Under the pieces are notes generated by a model. The model saw nothing but the letters and a program-made list of their open reading frames with translations. It had not been told where the DNA came from and made no database searches. A DNA stretch of 64,000 nucleotides from Perognathus longimembris pacificus (taxonomy: Eukaryota; Chordata; Mammalia; Rodentia; Heteromyidae): contig NC_063188.1 in the NCBI RefSeq assembly GCF_023159225.1, positions 15,273,086 through 15,337,085 of the forward strand, in the 5' to 3' direction. This document shows, piece by piece, positions 1 to 13,385 of the stretch. The position numbers and the translations under genes were made by a program. How positions within the stretch are numbered: the stretch's first letter is position 1; every line of letters begins with the position of its first letter.

Positions 1-779
1 TAACTAGGATGATGTGAGCCCTGCCGAAACACTTCTTTAAATTACCTCACTGCATTAAAACAACAAGACCTACTGACATGTGCAGTTTAGAAAGTGATGA
101 AGCCACACAAATGAACCCCCAAAATGATACTAGAAGCTATCTCATTTCCAGAAAGACACTGATAATTGCCTACAAGCTGGATTTGCATAGGTGTTTATTT
201 ACTGAGATACAGGTATGAAGAGTGTCTCATTTGACTGTATCCAGAAAGCAAAGCCCACAGAGTAGAGGAGACAAGTGCTGCTATTTCAGATCCTACACAA
301 TCATCTTTGTGCCCAGAGGACCATAAGCCTTGATGTACAGCTTTCCTAGTTGCTCCTTGTGTATTATTATGGATGTGTGAAAACAAAAAAAGATGAAAGT
401 GGGGAGTGAAGGAGGGCAGGTAGCCTGTTAGGGAAAAAAAACCAACAGAGTAAACCATTTCACTGTTTGTTTTGCAGTCTTCAGTCTTTACACAGAAAAG
501 CAAAGCAAAACAAGTATCCTGGATAATATTAGCCTTGGCATATGGTTCCTCAGGTGTTTGCTTCACAAATGCTGAGATTGAACATAGTGGGCATTATTGA
601 TGCAGCTTCTTTATTAAGACTCGATTCATGATCTAGAAAATAGACAAGAAATAGAAGAGGGACTTTTAGGTGAAAAGAAAAGGGTCATGGGATGGGGAAG
701 CAGGCAAAGAAAGGGTAAGAGGAGAGGTGAATATAACCAAGCTATATGTAGGAAAACGTCACAATGAAACCCACCGTTT

Positions 780-876
780 GGTACAATTCATATATGGTAA
801 TTAATATGGTAATATATGGTAATTAATATATGGTAATATATGGAAATTAATATGTTGTAATTAATATACGGTAAAG
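780..876. repeat. AT-rich imperfect tandem repeat
   Basis: Imperfect copies of a unit built from tatggtaat and taattaatat follow one another. No gene is associated. It lies just upstream of a young SINE insertion whose target is the neighbouring A/T-rich DNA. Confidence 0.6.
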
Positions 877-896
877 AAAAGACAGGTTCATGCATA

Positions 897-1130
897 ATAG
901 GGTGGCTTTTTTTTTTTTTTTTTTTGGCCAGTCCTGGGCCTTGGACTCAGGGCCTGAGCACTGTCCCTGGCTTCTTCCCGCTCAAGGCTAGCACTCTGCC
1001 ACTTGAGCCACAGCGCCGCTTCTGGCCGTTTTCTGTATATGTGGTGCTGGGGAATCGAACCTAGGGCCTCGTGTATCCGAGGCAGGCACTCTTGCCACTA
1101 GGCTATATCCCCAGCCCATAGGGTGGCTTT
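897..1130 (-). repeat. Young IDL-Geo SINE, full length, with target-site duplication
   Basis: The element occupies 910-1117 on the minus strand. The T run at its left end is its A tail. Reading the minus strand gives a tRNA-Ala-like ID head (ggctgggga at its 5' end), then the Geo unit, then the tail. The duplication atagggtggcttt flanks it perfectly at 897-909 and 1118-1130. Its body from about 926 to 1117 is identical to the copy at 21976-22188, so it is recent. Confidence 0.93.
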
Positions 1131-4100
1131 AACTGAGATCTATTTAACATGTGCAGAGACAGGTTCAACAAGACCCATGGCATTGCGGTGGGGATTACGT
1201 TGCACGCCAGTACTCAAGCAAAGAGTTTGCATGTATCCTGTTAAAATAGTCACCCAATAAATGGTCCACTTGTGGGTACTATTTGGTTAAAGGGCATATT
1301 GATATTTCTCCAAATTCTTTCTGTGTGTGACTGATGAAAGTCCCAAAGAAGGAAGGCAAGTGTTTCTTTTCAGAAGTGATTTTGAGAAAAAATGTAAACT
1401 TTCAACTCATTTATGTCAGCATTCTTCCCAGGTCACTGGACAGCAGCATAAAAAGAACTTTTATTAGCTCTTCCAGAAGTATGAAGTGAAACATAGTATA
1501 CATTATATAGTCATGTTTTATGTCGAAGGGCTTCAAAATATATAAAATCTTTGGAAGGGGTACTGGGGTGCTGAGCCTTTGTAATTTGACCTGTTTCATA
1601 CATTCCCTATAGCAGCGGCTTCAGCTGCAGGCAGACTTTGTCAATAGTGCTATGGTAGGAGTTGAACACATTGACAAGTCCCAGAGGGAGAGCATTTGCA
1701 GAGAGAGAGAGAGAGCCCTTGGATTTTGGTGGGCATGTTGACTGACTGCCTACCTGTTCCTCTTCTACGTAGCCATCCTTTCTTTCCTGAAAGAAGTAAA
1801 CCTGGTTCTGTAGGGGAATTCATCTGGGGATATTGAGAAACTCAATGCTTTGACCTTATTACTGAGCAACTCTCTCCAACTCTTCTGTGATTGAGAAGTT
1901 GGCAGCCTAGAACAATGTGACCTAGGGCTTGATTTTTCACATTTCTTGAAAAACACAACATGGTCTACATTGTTTATGAAGTGCAATCCTTATGTAGAAT
2001 ATGATTCAGTCTGAGAACTCTTACACTTGTACCAACATGGTGTTTGCATAAATTACTTTTGGAGATGATGGTGGTGGTGTTAATGATGATGATGATGATG
2101 ATTGATGATGATGATAGGGCACTATGCAACTCTAAGAAGCTAGTTCTTGGGGATATTGTAGTCTACATATTCTATCACTTACTAATCAGGTGCTTTAAAC
2201 TGTGGTTCTTAATGTTTGCCACAAAAGAATAGGGAATGGTTAGGCTATCTAATAGCTGATTCTAAACACTTTTCCCAAAGTGTTCTATTATTCTGGTATT
2301 CATTAAAATCCAGTAAAGCGCAGTAGTCTGAGTGATTGTCTATGTGACCTGTGCTAAGTGCATGGTTTTTTAAGTTACTTTTTATTTTTAAAACTAGATC
2401 ATATAACAACCCTTGTTGTCTTATGTTGTCTTATGTCTATATCCAAAGAAATCTGCATAACATTGTTTAACCGTCTAACAAAACAAGATAGAAACACTCA
2501 GAAAGGGTGACAGGCAGTGACAGGAAATGCTGGTCTCCTTCATAACTTAGAACCACAGCTGGCTGATTTTCTTTAAACTTCCTGTTTGAGGGCTATTTGG
2601 GTAAAAAAGTAGCTGTGTTTTCTATATAGAGTTTTTTTTCCCCTTTATTCTGTTAAGACCACAGTAAATCTTTCACTGCCCTGCATGTTTTGTATATTTT
2701 ATGGACTGTATCATGTGGTTTGAGTTTAATTTGGAAGGTACTGCTTTTACAATCAAGATCCTCCCCCCCCTACCCCCCAACACACACGTGCAGCTTAGGG
2801 GTGTGGGACTGCACAGGCCTTCAAAAGTATATGGCTTTATTTACACAATAGTGATTGCTGAGGAGGGCATTTCCTGCCAGTTAATGACTGGGTGGGAAGA
2901 CCAACAGTCCAAGTCCAGGGAGAGACCATTCATTACATGTCATGAAGGGACCAGGCTGTTTTTCTCATGAAGTGGTGGAGAGAAAGTCAAACTGCATTCT
3001 GCCCTTTGAAGAGCCCACAGCAACCTCAGCACAGCTAGCTATGGGGGTGGGGCCTCATGGTATGGAGGATGGAACTGCTTTTCCTGACAAGGGCACATAC
3101 ATTCTTTCCCATTGCTTGCCAAACTGGGACTTGCATGGGGGAGGGTATTTCCTTTAGGTTGATGGCCCACCGAACAGGAGTGAAATAAAGCGGAGGGCTC
3201 CAAACTTACCATTAACTCCTGCAAATATTCAGTGCATGGGAGTGTTACAGCAACTTTCACAACCTTTAAGATCGCAGGGCTGTGTTTCCTAATTGGTTGA
3301 ATGAACTGATCATGACTGAGATGGGCAAACCTTAGAAAGCAGTGGAAAGACTATTTCAAGGTCACTTTGGCAGGATACACATACTCTCTTTATGGGCAAA
3401 TAATATACAAGAAGAGCACTTTACTTTTGGGGGCTGTAACATCCAACATGGAATCGTGACAATCCCAGGAAACACTTTCGTTCCCTAGTGTAATTCTGGC
3501 CTGCTGCAGAGCAGCAGAGGTGTGAACAGTTTGGCATTAATTTAGAGCAAAACCAGAATTAAGATCAAGGTTGAGTTCACGTCCAGGAATCCCTGCCTTC
3601 CTGGCCTGCCCTTCACTACCTTAACTTCCTAAGTCATCAATTTGCCAAATGCCTCAATGTTTATAGAAGGTAAACATATGCTCTGAGTTCTTTTGAAAGG
3701 TGCCTTTACAAAAAGAAGATTGTGTGACGGTCACACACATCCCCATCCAGAAATTGACTTGTTTTTTTACCTTGAAATTTCGATTTCTTTGGTATCTTCC
3801 AAACTTGGAAGACTGGCAAGGGTGGGCCAGAGCTCTAAAATAGAGGCAACCATTGAAGTGCAGACACCTGGATTTCTTCATGTAATTGAGTAATCTGTCA
3901 CATACACACAACAAACCATATGCTAAGTTTCAATTGTGAGCCTGACAAAATTCATTATATGCTTTCTAAATATTCTGTAATACAGCAATTGCCTGTTATT
4001 ACCAGTTCACAAAAGTGAAAAGATTTTTTGAAATTTAAAAAGCTCTACAAATAAACTATATACCTACCACAGTTATTATTTGATCATTTCCTTAGGTAGA

Positions 4101-4249
4101 TTTATAAGTACAAAAGGGAATGATGAACTGTATGCATCAAACTGTAATTTTATTTTTGAACCTTTTGCTGGCATGGATTTAAGACTATTTTATTTACAAT
4201 CCATTTCAGACAAAGAGCCAATAAAGTTTATCTAAGCAGATGTCCTATT
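1131..4249. other. Repeat-poor intronic stretch, nothing recognised
   Basis: I see no gene and no clear interspersed repeat here apart from a trinucleotide tract at 2064-2117, a short GA tract near 1703 and a C-rich run near 2764-2778. Open frames at 2701-2970, 2942-3157 and 3654-3914 have no recognisable domain and overlap each other on both strands, which is typical of chance. Confidence 0.5.
2064..2117. repeat. (GAT/GTG)n trinucleotide microsatellite
   Basis: Gat repeats with ggt interruptions. The translated frame gives runs of Met and Asp, as a simple repeat does, so the small ORF over it is not a gene. Confidence 0.8.
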
Positions 4250-4400
4250 AGAGCTAGTGCTCTACCATGTAAGCCATGTTTCAAAGTTGGCTTGTGATGG
4301 CTACTTTGGGCTTTTCTATTTGGGCTGGTCTTGCACTACAGTCATCCCAATCTGTCTCCTAGCTAGGGTTACAGGTATTTGGCCACTGCTACCTGCATCT
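4250..4400 (-). repeat. Degenerate B1-like/Geo composite SINE
   Basis: On the minus strand the 7SL-like head can be followed: ctagctagggttacagg is the decayed complement of the usual cctgtaatcctagctac. A worn Geo unit lies toward 4250 (gctagtgctctaccat). It is old and lacks a clear tail. Confidence 0.6.
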
Positions 4401-4452
4401 TCCCTTACTTTTTAAAACAATTAAAACTGAACTTTTTATTACTTAAAAATTA

Positions 4453-5225
4453 TGGTGCACCATTTTTTTTTCTCAAATTTTTATTATCAAACTGATGTAC
4501 AGAGAGGTTACAGTATCATACGTTGGGCATTGGATACATTTCTTGTACTGTTTGTTGCCTTGTCCCTCATGCCCTCCTCCCTCCCCCCCTTTCCCTCCCC
4601 CCCCCAGGTGTTCAGTTCACTTACACCAAACAGTTTTGCAAGTATTGCTTTTGTAGTTATTTCTCTTTTTTACCCTGTGTCTCTCAAATTTGGTATTCCC
4701 TTTGAATTTCCTACTTCCAATACCAGTAAACACGGTTTCCAATATACTCAGATAAGATTACAGAGATAGTGTAGGTACAACCATAGGAAGGTGATACAAG
4801 AACATCTTCAATAATAGAAACTACACATACACATAGGACGTTGAAAGTAGTTACAACTGTGATATATCACTTGTTTCCATAACATGGAGTTCATTTCACT
4901 TAGCATCATCTTATGTGTTCCTAAGGGTATGTATAGCTATTGGGCCTTGTGATGCTCTGCTATGGCTTGCCTAAACCTGTACTTATTATTCCCAATAAGG
5001 GAGGCCATAGAGTCCATGTTTCTTTGGGTCTGGCTCACTTCACTTAGTATAACTTTTTCCAAGTCCTTCCATTTCCTTACAAATGGAACAATGTCATTCT
5101 TTCTGATAGAGGCATAAAATTCCATTGTGTATATGTACCACATTTTCCTGATCCATTCATCTATGGAGGGGCATCTGGGTTGGTTCCAGATTCTCGCTAT
5201 GACAAATTGTGGTGCACCATTTTTT
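4453..5225 (-). mobile_element. 5'-truncated L1 3' end with target-site duplication
   Basis: The insert is 4469-5209, minus strand, beginning with a T run (its A tail). Next comes the complement of the L1 terminal motif, seen here as ttattatcaaactgatgtac. It holds 3' UTR with a C-rich segment near 4582-4607 and ends in sequence just 3' of ORF2, including the motif for atggaattttatgcctctatc. The duplication tggtgcaccattttt flanks it at 4453 and 5210. The frame at 4937-5359 on the minus strand is L1-derived and runs out past the insertion. Confidence 0.88.
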
Positions 5226-8200
5226 AAAGGCCAAAAAAAGTTAAAGCCAATGTATAATAGGATGTTAATGCAAACTGGGTCAGAGCTAATTTTCCTCTTA
5301 AAAAAATTTTTTTTGCAAGGAAGGTAGTCAAGGGATGTTGGAAGCTTGGATGTTGACATACTGAGTGAGATTGGTTAAGTACCTTGATAGTTATGTGTCT
5401 GTTTTCACATGCCAAGGATATTAGTGAGAATTATTCAAATAATGAAGACAACAACCACAGAACAATTCCAATGATTGAGCTCAGGAGTAGGAAACAAAAA
5501 GAATCCATTTCCCTAACCACATATGAGATTAAGTACTGAACACAATCCATTAGGAAATTTAAATCATCCTTACAAGTCTGGACAATGAATGCATATTCCT
5601 TTCAATCAAATATTTTGTTGGAGGAGGAAAATATTGCTTTCTGGGATATTATTGCATCTTCAGTAGGATCATAATGATGTTGTCTTCAGTCTCTCACCAT
5701 ACCCCTGGCCAAGTTCCCGGCCTCCCAGCGCTATTAAATGTCTTTGTGCCCTGAATGTGTGGAATTCATTCCCAAGGCCTCTTCCTGTGGGCTTCCTACA
5801 GAGCCTAAAAGCAGGGCTGGTTTGGGAACTCTGAGGACTTGAAGCACAATTAGGCTTTTCATCATAGTTCTTTAATTGTTAAACTTAAGTTACTGTCCGG
5901 AAAATAAAATATAATCTCAGCTCTAATGAGTTGGTAACTCAACTGTGATTGTAAATGAGTTTGTAACTCCCTCTTCAGATATACCACATTTAAAACTTAT
6001 TAAGAATAGCAAAAGACATACCCATCTAATGACTGTATAATTAGCAATCAGCTTATGAATGAGATGTAAAACAAACTAAGCACCATTATATAGTTACACC
6101 ATCACCAAAATACCAACAAACTCTTAAAACCACAATATACATTGCTCTATTGTTGATGATAAGAAGAAAAACTGATGGTGAATTTGCATGCATTTCCAGA
6201 TGCTGGGAGTGTGAGGATTTCATTGTTTCTCAATTTGTCCAAACCATACTGAGAAAAAGATAATAGGAATATCTGTATCCCAGCCACCTTTGCAAACAGT
6301 ATCTATTTCACCATAGCGACATTTTACAAAGTACCATAAAGTGGATTGAATGAGGCTGGGGCTGTTTGTGAGTTACTCCAATTTTTCAGTTGCAGCAAGC
6401 ACGTAGTTGTTATGTATTTAAGAGAAACAAAATGAGTCATTGTTTTGGAGTGTCAGCTACATGCTTCTCTTATGCCTTCAGGGTTTTTGTTATGGAATAC
6501 TTGGCAAATTAATAGTAAGAAACACAAGCCATGTAAGAGTGTACTAAAGCCAGTAAAACCTTCAAGCTATCATTCATTTTCAGCAGCATTCTAGTTTTTC
6601 TCTAGTTGTTTGGGAACTGATATTGTGATCTGCTGTGAAAGCTACCTTCCAAATTCCATTTCAAACTTTAAGGTATACACAGAACTTAATGCCTGTGGCA
6701 GATGAGTTTGTTTTGTTTATTGGGAAGGGAAATTTTCCTCAAGAGGTAATGAGACTGTGGGATCAAAATTTGTTCTAGAAGAGGGAGGGGGGAGGAAGAA
6801 GGGGAAAAAGATGCAAGATTCGCTACGCTTTGGCTCGGGTCATTCTTTATACCACATTCCTCATTTTTGTGGAACTCTGTTGGCCAAGAGGAAGTTCAGA
6901 TGTTGGTGTTACTGTTAGTAGAAGCTTTCCTAACTGATGAGTGAGGATCACCACTTGCTCCCAGGAATCACAGCTGGTGATGGCTGAATTTAGCAAACAG
7001 AAACCTGATTCTCCCTGGCTCCTATTATTCCTTATATTGGATAATAATGCAAATGAAACAGAGCAAACATCAAACCTCTCTTGAACTAGTACATTCTTTT
7101 AAAAAAAGTGGAAACAAGTTGTCTCTCCTTAGATCTCTGAATAAAGTCATTGCTTCTGCGCTGACAATGGTTCCTTTCTGATTAAGTTGGTGTGAGTCAT
7201 GGTGTAGCGTTTAACTATGTACGATGCTGAAGGTGGGCGGTTTCCCTAGACACTTGCTGAAGCCCACAGGCCTAGCAGGGAGATCTTGGATCTTGTAGCA
7301 CTTGGGTGGCAAGAGAAGAACATTTACAACCAGCCTCACCTTTAGGAATGTATTATACTTTTAAATCAATCTTAATATCTCCAGGCAGGAGTTTATACGT
7401 AGGAATAAAATTTGAACCCCCATTTCCACACCCAATAAAAACGTCCTATAATAGGTGTTTATTCAGAGTCAGCTGACATTTACTGAACAATTACTGAGGG
7501 CCAGATGCTCTGCTAGGTAGTTTCGTTTGGCTATAGCAAAAATTTCCTTCACTAATGAAATACAATTTGTTTGAGTCAGGCAAATACTCTCTGGCATCTA
7601 AGAGCTATCAGGCTAAACATTGCACCCTGAAATCTTTGCTCCCTTTTTATATATACTCCTCTACAAACAACCATTTCTTCTTCATCTAGTCACAATCTCT
7701 TCATCCTTTGGGGGATCAATTCATGGCCCCTGGCGGGCCTAGTAGGATCAGTGAAGACACCTATTTCCCAGCTTGAACACAACACTAATCCCCACTGCGC
7801 TGTCATCAAAGGCTGGGTAAGCTATTTGGTAGGCAGTGCTCTGGTAAGGTAGGGGGAACAAGAAGAGGCCTGAGGGATGGAGTCAGGTGTGTAAAGTGTG
7901 GTGGAGGAAAGTGCTAGTGAAAATACGTAGAAAAGTCTAAAACAAAGGTAAACTTGTATAGCATGCAGAAAATGATAGTCCAGGCTTTGCCTCTAGAAGG
8001 CTAAGGAGAGCAATGGGGGTGTCTATGGCATAGAAACAGAAGGGAAAGGTTCTACAAGTGGGAACCACAAAAGCTATGGGAATCATGCAAATTGAGGCCA
8101 CTGGTTTTGGAATTTAAAGAAGTCCTTGGTGGCTTTTGAGGAAACCAGAAGCCATTTGACAAGGCATTGAGGAGCCAATGAAAAGCCAAAGAGGAAAGTG

Positions 8201-9084
8201 AGAATGATAGAGGATAAGAAATATTGGGACTTTATGAAGAAATTGAGTGAAGGAGAGGGAGGTGTTGGCTGCTTTCAGACTGGAAGTGACTTAGATATAC
8301 TTCATGGCTGAGGACAAGAGTCAGGAATGAATACAAAAATATAAAGTATCCATCCCACAACACCAACTATCTACTGAGTAGCTACCCTACTTGCACAACA
8401 CTTATATTCACATGCACAATATGATTTGTGCAATCTAGTGAAGTAATCCATATAAGACTTTCATGAGCTCGAGTTTGGGGTTGTGTTTATCCTTTTTACC
8501 CCTAGGGAATACTGTAAAAGAACTGGAATACTTTGAACCCATTTTCACAAAAAGAAGACAGTAGAATTCAACCAAAATAACATGTAGGATCTTTTTTTTA
8601 AAAAATGAGGTTAGATATGAAATAGAACTTCTGAATTAGTGAAAATGTCACTAGCTCAATGAAAATAAAAGCTAGTGTGGGAAAAGTGCTGAAAAAAGAT
8701 GATAATATGATAGCTTCTACAATGTACTTGTATGAATTGCCTGACTAGAATTCACTGTCTATCTTCTATATGGTTAGAAATTTGCCAGTTAGTATCTGGA
8801 TTGTATCTGTCAGCTTCATGGGGTTTTTTGTAGATTGTATATTTTAGTGTATAATTAAATTTCAAAAAATTAACCTTGGGTTGTGTTTTATTATTTAGGA
8901 AGGTAACAAAGGATAGTCACTGCATTTTTACTTTATTATCCAACACAAACAAGCTGAGTTAGCACTCAACCCTAACCATCTTCCTACATTCCTCCACTCA
9001 TTAAAACTGTGCTTTAAAAATAAATTAAGAATTGAGGCACCAAAAAAAAATTAACCTTGGGTCCAGAGTCTAATCCCTCATTTT
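5226..9084. other. Repeat-poor intronic stretch
   Basis: From 5416 to 9084 there is no open frame of 60 codons and no clear young repeat. A possible MIR remnant lies at 7468-7530. A purine-rich patch at 6781-6812 and a few CpGs near 6820-6840 are the only compositional departures. I see nothing else that I can name. Confidence 0.5.
7468..7530 (-). repeat. Possible MIR fragment
   Basis: The run acatttactgaacaattact followed by gagggccagatgctctgctagg resembles the complement of the MIR 3' region (last part of the tRNA-derived mammalian-wide SINE). It is short and diverged. Confidence 0.35.
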
Positions 9085-9308
9085 TGTTTGTACTGATTCT
9101 GGGACTTAAATCAAGGCCTGAGTGTTGTTCCTTAGCTTTTTAACTTAAGATTGGCACACTACCACTTGATCTAGTTCCACTTCTGGCTTTTTGGTGGTTA
9201 ATTGGAGATAAGAATATCACTGAATTTCCTACCTGAGCTGGCTTTGAACCGTGATATTCACATTCAGGTTCTTGAGTACCTAGGATCACAGGCATGAGAC
9301 ACCAGTCC
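9085..9308 (-). repeat. Old B1-like/Geo composite SINE
   Basis: Minus strand. The right end is the B1-like head (complement seen as gagtacctaggatcacagg) and the left part is Geo (ctgggacttaaatcaaggcctg, cut here by drift). The linker ggttaattggagataag is the usual joint between the two units. It is diverged and has no clean duplication. Confidence 0.8.
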
Positions 9309-9974
9309 CTCGTTTCAATCAGTTCTCATTCTCTCTTCTCAGAAGCTAATGATTATTAATACAAAGTATCTTTTACTTAAGCTTTGAATTTAGTGTCTAA
9401 GTCCATTCTAGCCAATAAGAAAGTGTTACTACTCTGAGGTTATAAATGTTTTCAGAGGGCAGTAATGGAGTTTCAAATTTCTTACTCCAAAGAAGAAAAT
9501 GTCCATCATATCCCATATTGAAAAACTTAAATTTTTATACTTATTGTTGAAGTACTAGTTACTGAAAGTAGCATTTGCCTCATCTTCCAAGGGAAAAATA
9601 CTTTCTTAGGTGGAATGGCTAAGAAATGATGGTTGAAATGACGACTACATTTTAAGGATGAAATTATGTTAAAGCTATATTCTCAGAAATACATGCATAC
9701 TTATGTGTGGTCATATATATGTGTATATATAGTATATATGTATTATTTTAAATTTCATTTTTTGTTTCTTTTTATCCTGAAAACATTTTGTTGATACAAA
9801 TGTAAGAATATTCTATCAATAGGAATCAAAATCGTGACATTTCATGTCGAGACAATGCCACACAAAATCAACAGTAACTTGGAATTATAGAATTCTCCAT
9901 ACACTGGGGTAAAATATTTGTTACATGTGTTTTCTAAAATGGCTTTTAGTTTCTTACAGCTTGTGGTTTAAATC

Positions 9975-10065
9975 TTCCTCCGCCTTCCTACCTCCTCCCC
10001 TCCCCTTTCCTTCCATCTCTTCCTTCCTTTCTGTTTGTCCTCCTCCCCTCTGTCCCTCTCCTGTG
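9975..10065. repeat. Pyrimidine-rich low-complexity tract
   Basis: About 90 bases of almost pure C and T, with tcc and tttcc units. Such tracts can form H-DNA, but there is no sign of function here. Confidence 0.7.
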
Positions 10066-10377
10066 CTGTCTTTTCCTTGTTTAGATAAGTGCTCTATATG
10101 ATTTACATTTCTTCCTTATCATTTTATACTGGAGAATATAGGTTTTTGTACTATCCTAAATATAGGAGCAAACTAAATCATCTCATAAATTATGAAGGAT
10201 ATCCTTTTACTTTATCCAAGTAAAAATATTCAGCAGATAATTACTGTGGAGTAATTATATGGATGGAATTAACTAAGCTTGCTATCAAGGACTTATAAAT
10301 CTTTGCTTGCTAATTGGTAGACTTGTCAAAGAAGGCAAGTTCATATAGTTGGTTTAAAGTAAGGCTAATTTTTCTTT

Positions 10378-12546
10378 TTTTTCCCCTTTATTGTCAAAGT
10401 GAATTACAGAGGGGTTACAGTTTTACAGTTTTGTATGTAAGGCAGTGAGTACATTTCTCGTTCAGCTTGTTTTGAAGCAATCTGAGTCATGTACCCTGTG
10501 CATCTTTTTGTGTTTTTTGGAAAAATGTTGTAGATGTAATTTTTTGAAAATGTTCCTTAATTTTGTTATCTTAAAATTGCATACAAGTTGACATTTAACA
10601 AAACAGTTTAGGAATACAATGAGTCTTGATTCATGTCACCTCTTTCAATATTTTCTCCCATCCTTCCCCATCCACCCTTAATTTTGTAGGATATACATTG
10701 AATTATTGACTGTATTCTCTTGCCACCCCCACCCATTCTGCTTCATTGATCTGCTCTTCTCCCCAGGTCTCCACTCCACCCTTTAAGGTACCCACTTCCT
10801 GGTGTTTATTTTGTTTAACTTTGCCTTTCTAAGAAATTACACTATTTGAGAGGTCCCTCGAATCTAACATATTTCAGTTAATGTATTTGTATACACTTAC
10901 ATACTACTCAATGTATTTACTTATATGTTCATAAGCTAACCTAGCTTCCATTTATAAGGGGAAACATATATCCGTTGTCTCTTCAGGCTTGACTTTGTTT
11001 GCTAAACATAATTTTCCACCTCTTTCCATTTCCTTACAAATGGCACAATAGTATTCTAAAAACAACAACAGGCAAAGATTGTTTATTGAGGAATAGAGAG
11101 GAGCACAGATCTTCCCGCAGGATTGGAGGTTGTCTCTAATAGTATTCTTTCTAAAAGTAAAATTCCATTGTGTAAATATACACATTTTCTCAATCCACTC
11201 ATCCACTGAGGGGCATGTGAGCTGATTTCATACCTTGGCTATGGTGAATACTACTGTAATGAACATGGTTGCATAGGTAGCTTTACAGTATCTTGGTTTG
11301 GAATCTTCTGCCCAAGAGTGGAATTTCTGGGTTGTAGGGAAGCTCTCTGTTTAGGTTTTTGAGGAACCTCCATACTGCTTTCCAGAGTGATTGGAAACGT
11401 TTCCATTTCCATCAACAGTGTATTAGAGTTCCCTTTTGGCCTTATTGCCAGCATTTATTATTGGTTGTTTTCTTGATAATGGCCATTTCAGCTGGGGTGA
11501 GATGGAATCTCAGTGTTGTTTTGATTTGCATTTCCTTTATGGCTAGAGATATTGAGCATTTCTTCATGTACCTATTGGCCATTTTTGCTCTTTTGAGAAG
11601 ATTCTTTAATTCATTACCCCATTTTTAATTGAGTTGTTGTTTCTTTGAGGGCTTAATTTTAAAGCTCTCTGTGTATTTTGGATATTAGGCCATTGGCTGA
11701 TGTATAGTTTGCAAAGCATTCTCCCATTCTATAAGTTGTCTTTTTCGCTTGTTATCTATGTCATTGCCATGCAGAAACTTTTTTAGTTTGATGCAGTCCC
11801 ATTTATCAAATCTTCCTTTGATTTCTTGTGCTTCTGGATCTTTACTCAGAAAGTTCTTACCTGTGCCAAGGAGTCCCAGTGTTTCTCCTAATCCTTCCTG
11901 TAATAGCTTCACAGTTTCAGGTCTTATATGGTGGTCTTTGGTCCGTTTTGAATTGCTGCTTATGCAAGGTGATTGACAGGAATCATCTGAATAGCCAGTT
12001 TTCCCAGTACCATTGGTTGAAGAGGTTATCTTTCTTCATTCCAAGGTTTTGGGCTCCCTTATCCAATATTTGATGGTTATAGGTCTGTGGGTTTATTTCT
12101 GGATCTTCTATTCTGGTCCATTGGTCCTTGGGGTCTGTTTTTGTTCATACAGCTCTGTAGCAGAGTTTGAAGTTTGATATTGTTATACTCCCAACACTAT
12201 CAGAAGCATGGAAATTCTTTCCACTTATGTCTTCTTTGATTTCCTTCTTAAAACTTTTGTAGTTTTCACTGTAGAAGTTCTTCACATTCTAGGTTAAGTT
12301 AATTCCTAGGTAGTGTATATTTTTTGAGACTACTGCAAATGGAATTGCTTTCCTGATTTCAGACTCTTCTCATTGTTGTACAGGAACGCTACTGTTTTGT
12401 GTGTGTGTTGATTTTATATCCTGTTGTTTTACCAAGGTTTTGAATCAGCTCATGTATGTTGGAGGAAGAGTTTGTAGGGTCCTTTAAATATAGGATCATG
12501 TCATCTGCAAATAGGGATAGTTTTACTTCCTCCTTATCCTTAATTA
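10378..12546 (-). mobile_element. 5'-truncated L1 with partial ORF2 and 3' UTR, antisense
   Basis: The left end has the complement of the L1 tail and terminal motif (ttattgtcaaagtgaattac). Reading the minus strand upward, 3' UTR occupies about 10378-11200 and ORF2 3' sequence about 11250-12546. The ORF2 part is recognisable from conserved L1 stretches such as the complements of tttagtttgatgcagtccc, ccattggttgaagagg and catctgcaaatagggatag. The frame is broken many times, so no reverse transcriptase could be made. An unrelated 80-base insert interrupts it at 11058-11137. The short frames at 10952-12073 on both strands are fragments of this element. Confidence 0.9.
11047..11148 (-). mobile_element. 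80-base tailless insertion inside the L1, with 11-base duplication
   Basis: The L1 body is interrupted at 11058-11137 by sequence foreign to L1. It is flanked by the perfect direct repeat aatagtattct at 11047-11057 and 11138-11148. On the minus strand the insert ends with a polyadenylation-like aataaa followed by caatctttgcctgttg and a short T run, but no A tail. The source transcript was not recognised. The orientation is inferred from the aataaa motif only. Confidence 0.6.
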
Positions 12547-13221
12547 ATTTAGTCTTCTCTCTTCAAAACCATTATTTTGTGTTACTAATGAACTACAACT
12601 TATAGGAATCTCAGCTCTCCTACTTCATATTACTGTGATTTCTTAGTATATTCAGTAAAAAAATTGAATTTGTAAATAAACCCTTGTGGAGATTGAGAAG
12701 TATTAATGATCTACATTCTTAAAATAATTTTGCTCAATAAGAGTATATTTTTAAACAAGGTTTATGCATAGAAGCTGAAAGACTTCAAATTGAAAACATA
12801 TTTTCTCAAAAGCTTTTATTACATTTTCTTTGAAGGAAAGGCTTGTATATGTACAAATGCATGTATGAATGATTAATATTGTAATAAATACTAAAGAAAT
12901 GACAGCTCGTTTGCTGACTTTAAAGTGGAAAAATTCCATCAAGGAAGACAAAAGTGAGTGATGAGAGAGTATTTCCAAACATACCCTTCTTAAAATGGTG
13001 TTTCAGTAAAAGTCTTTGCCTCCACCTTTGCCCACCTGCATGTGGTTGGAAAGAATATTCACTCTAGGATGCCAAGTGCCTTGTCTTTTTTAAGACTAAG
13101 GAAGTCTATCAAGGGCTTGTGGTCTTTGAGAGGTAATTATTCACTTCTGCTCAAATTCTAATCATGTTCTCATGTTTGTTCATCGTCAAAATTCCCTCTT
13201 GTCTCAAAAGGAAAACTTAAT

Positions 13222-13385
13222 GCCAAATGTAATGGTTCATGTCTATACTCTCTACACTGGGGAAACCAAGGCAGTAGCATAACAAGGTTGGGGTTGGTTT
13301 AGGATAGAGATGGAGATTCTGTCTCAAAAATTCACCCCCAAATGGCAATCCCTCTGTACATCAACTTTGTAATAACAATATAAAG
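13222..13385 (+). repeat. Old B1-like monomer followed by an L1 3' terminus
   Basis: Bases 13222-13332 match a worn B1 (ggttcatgtctatact, then gagattctgtctcaaaaa). Bases 13340-13385 match the L1 sense-strand terminus (ccctctgtacatcaactttg, then a poly-A-signal-like end). The two sit next to each other, and which inserted first is unclear. Confidence 0.5.
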
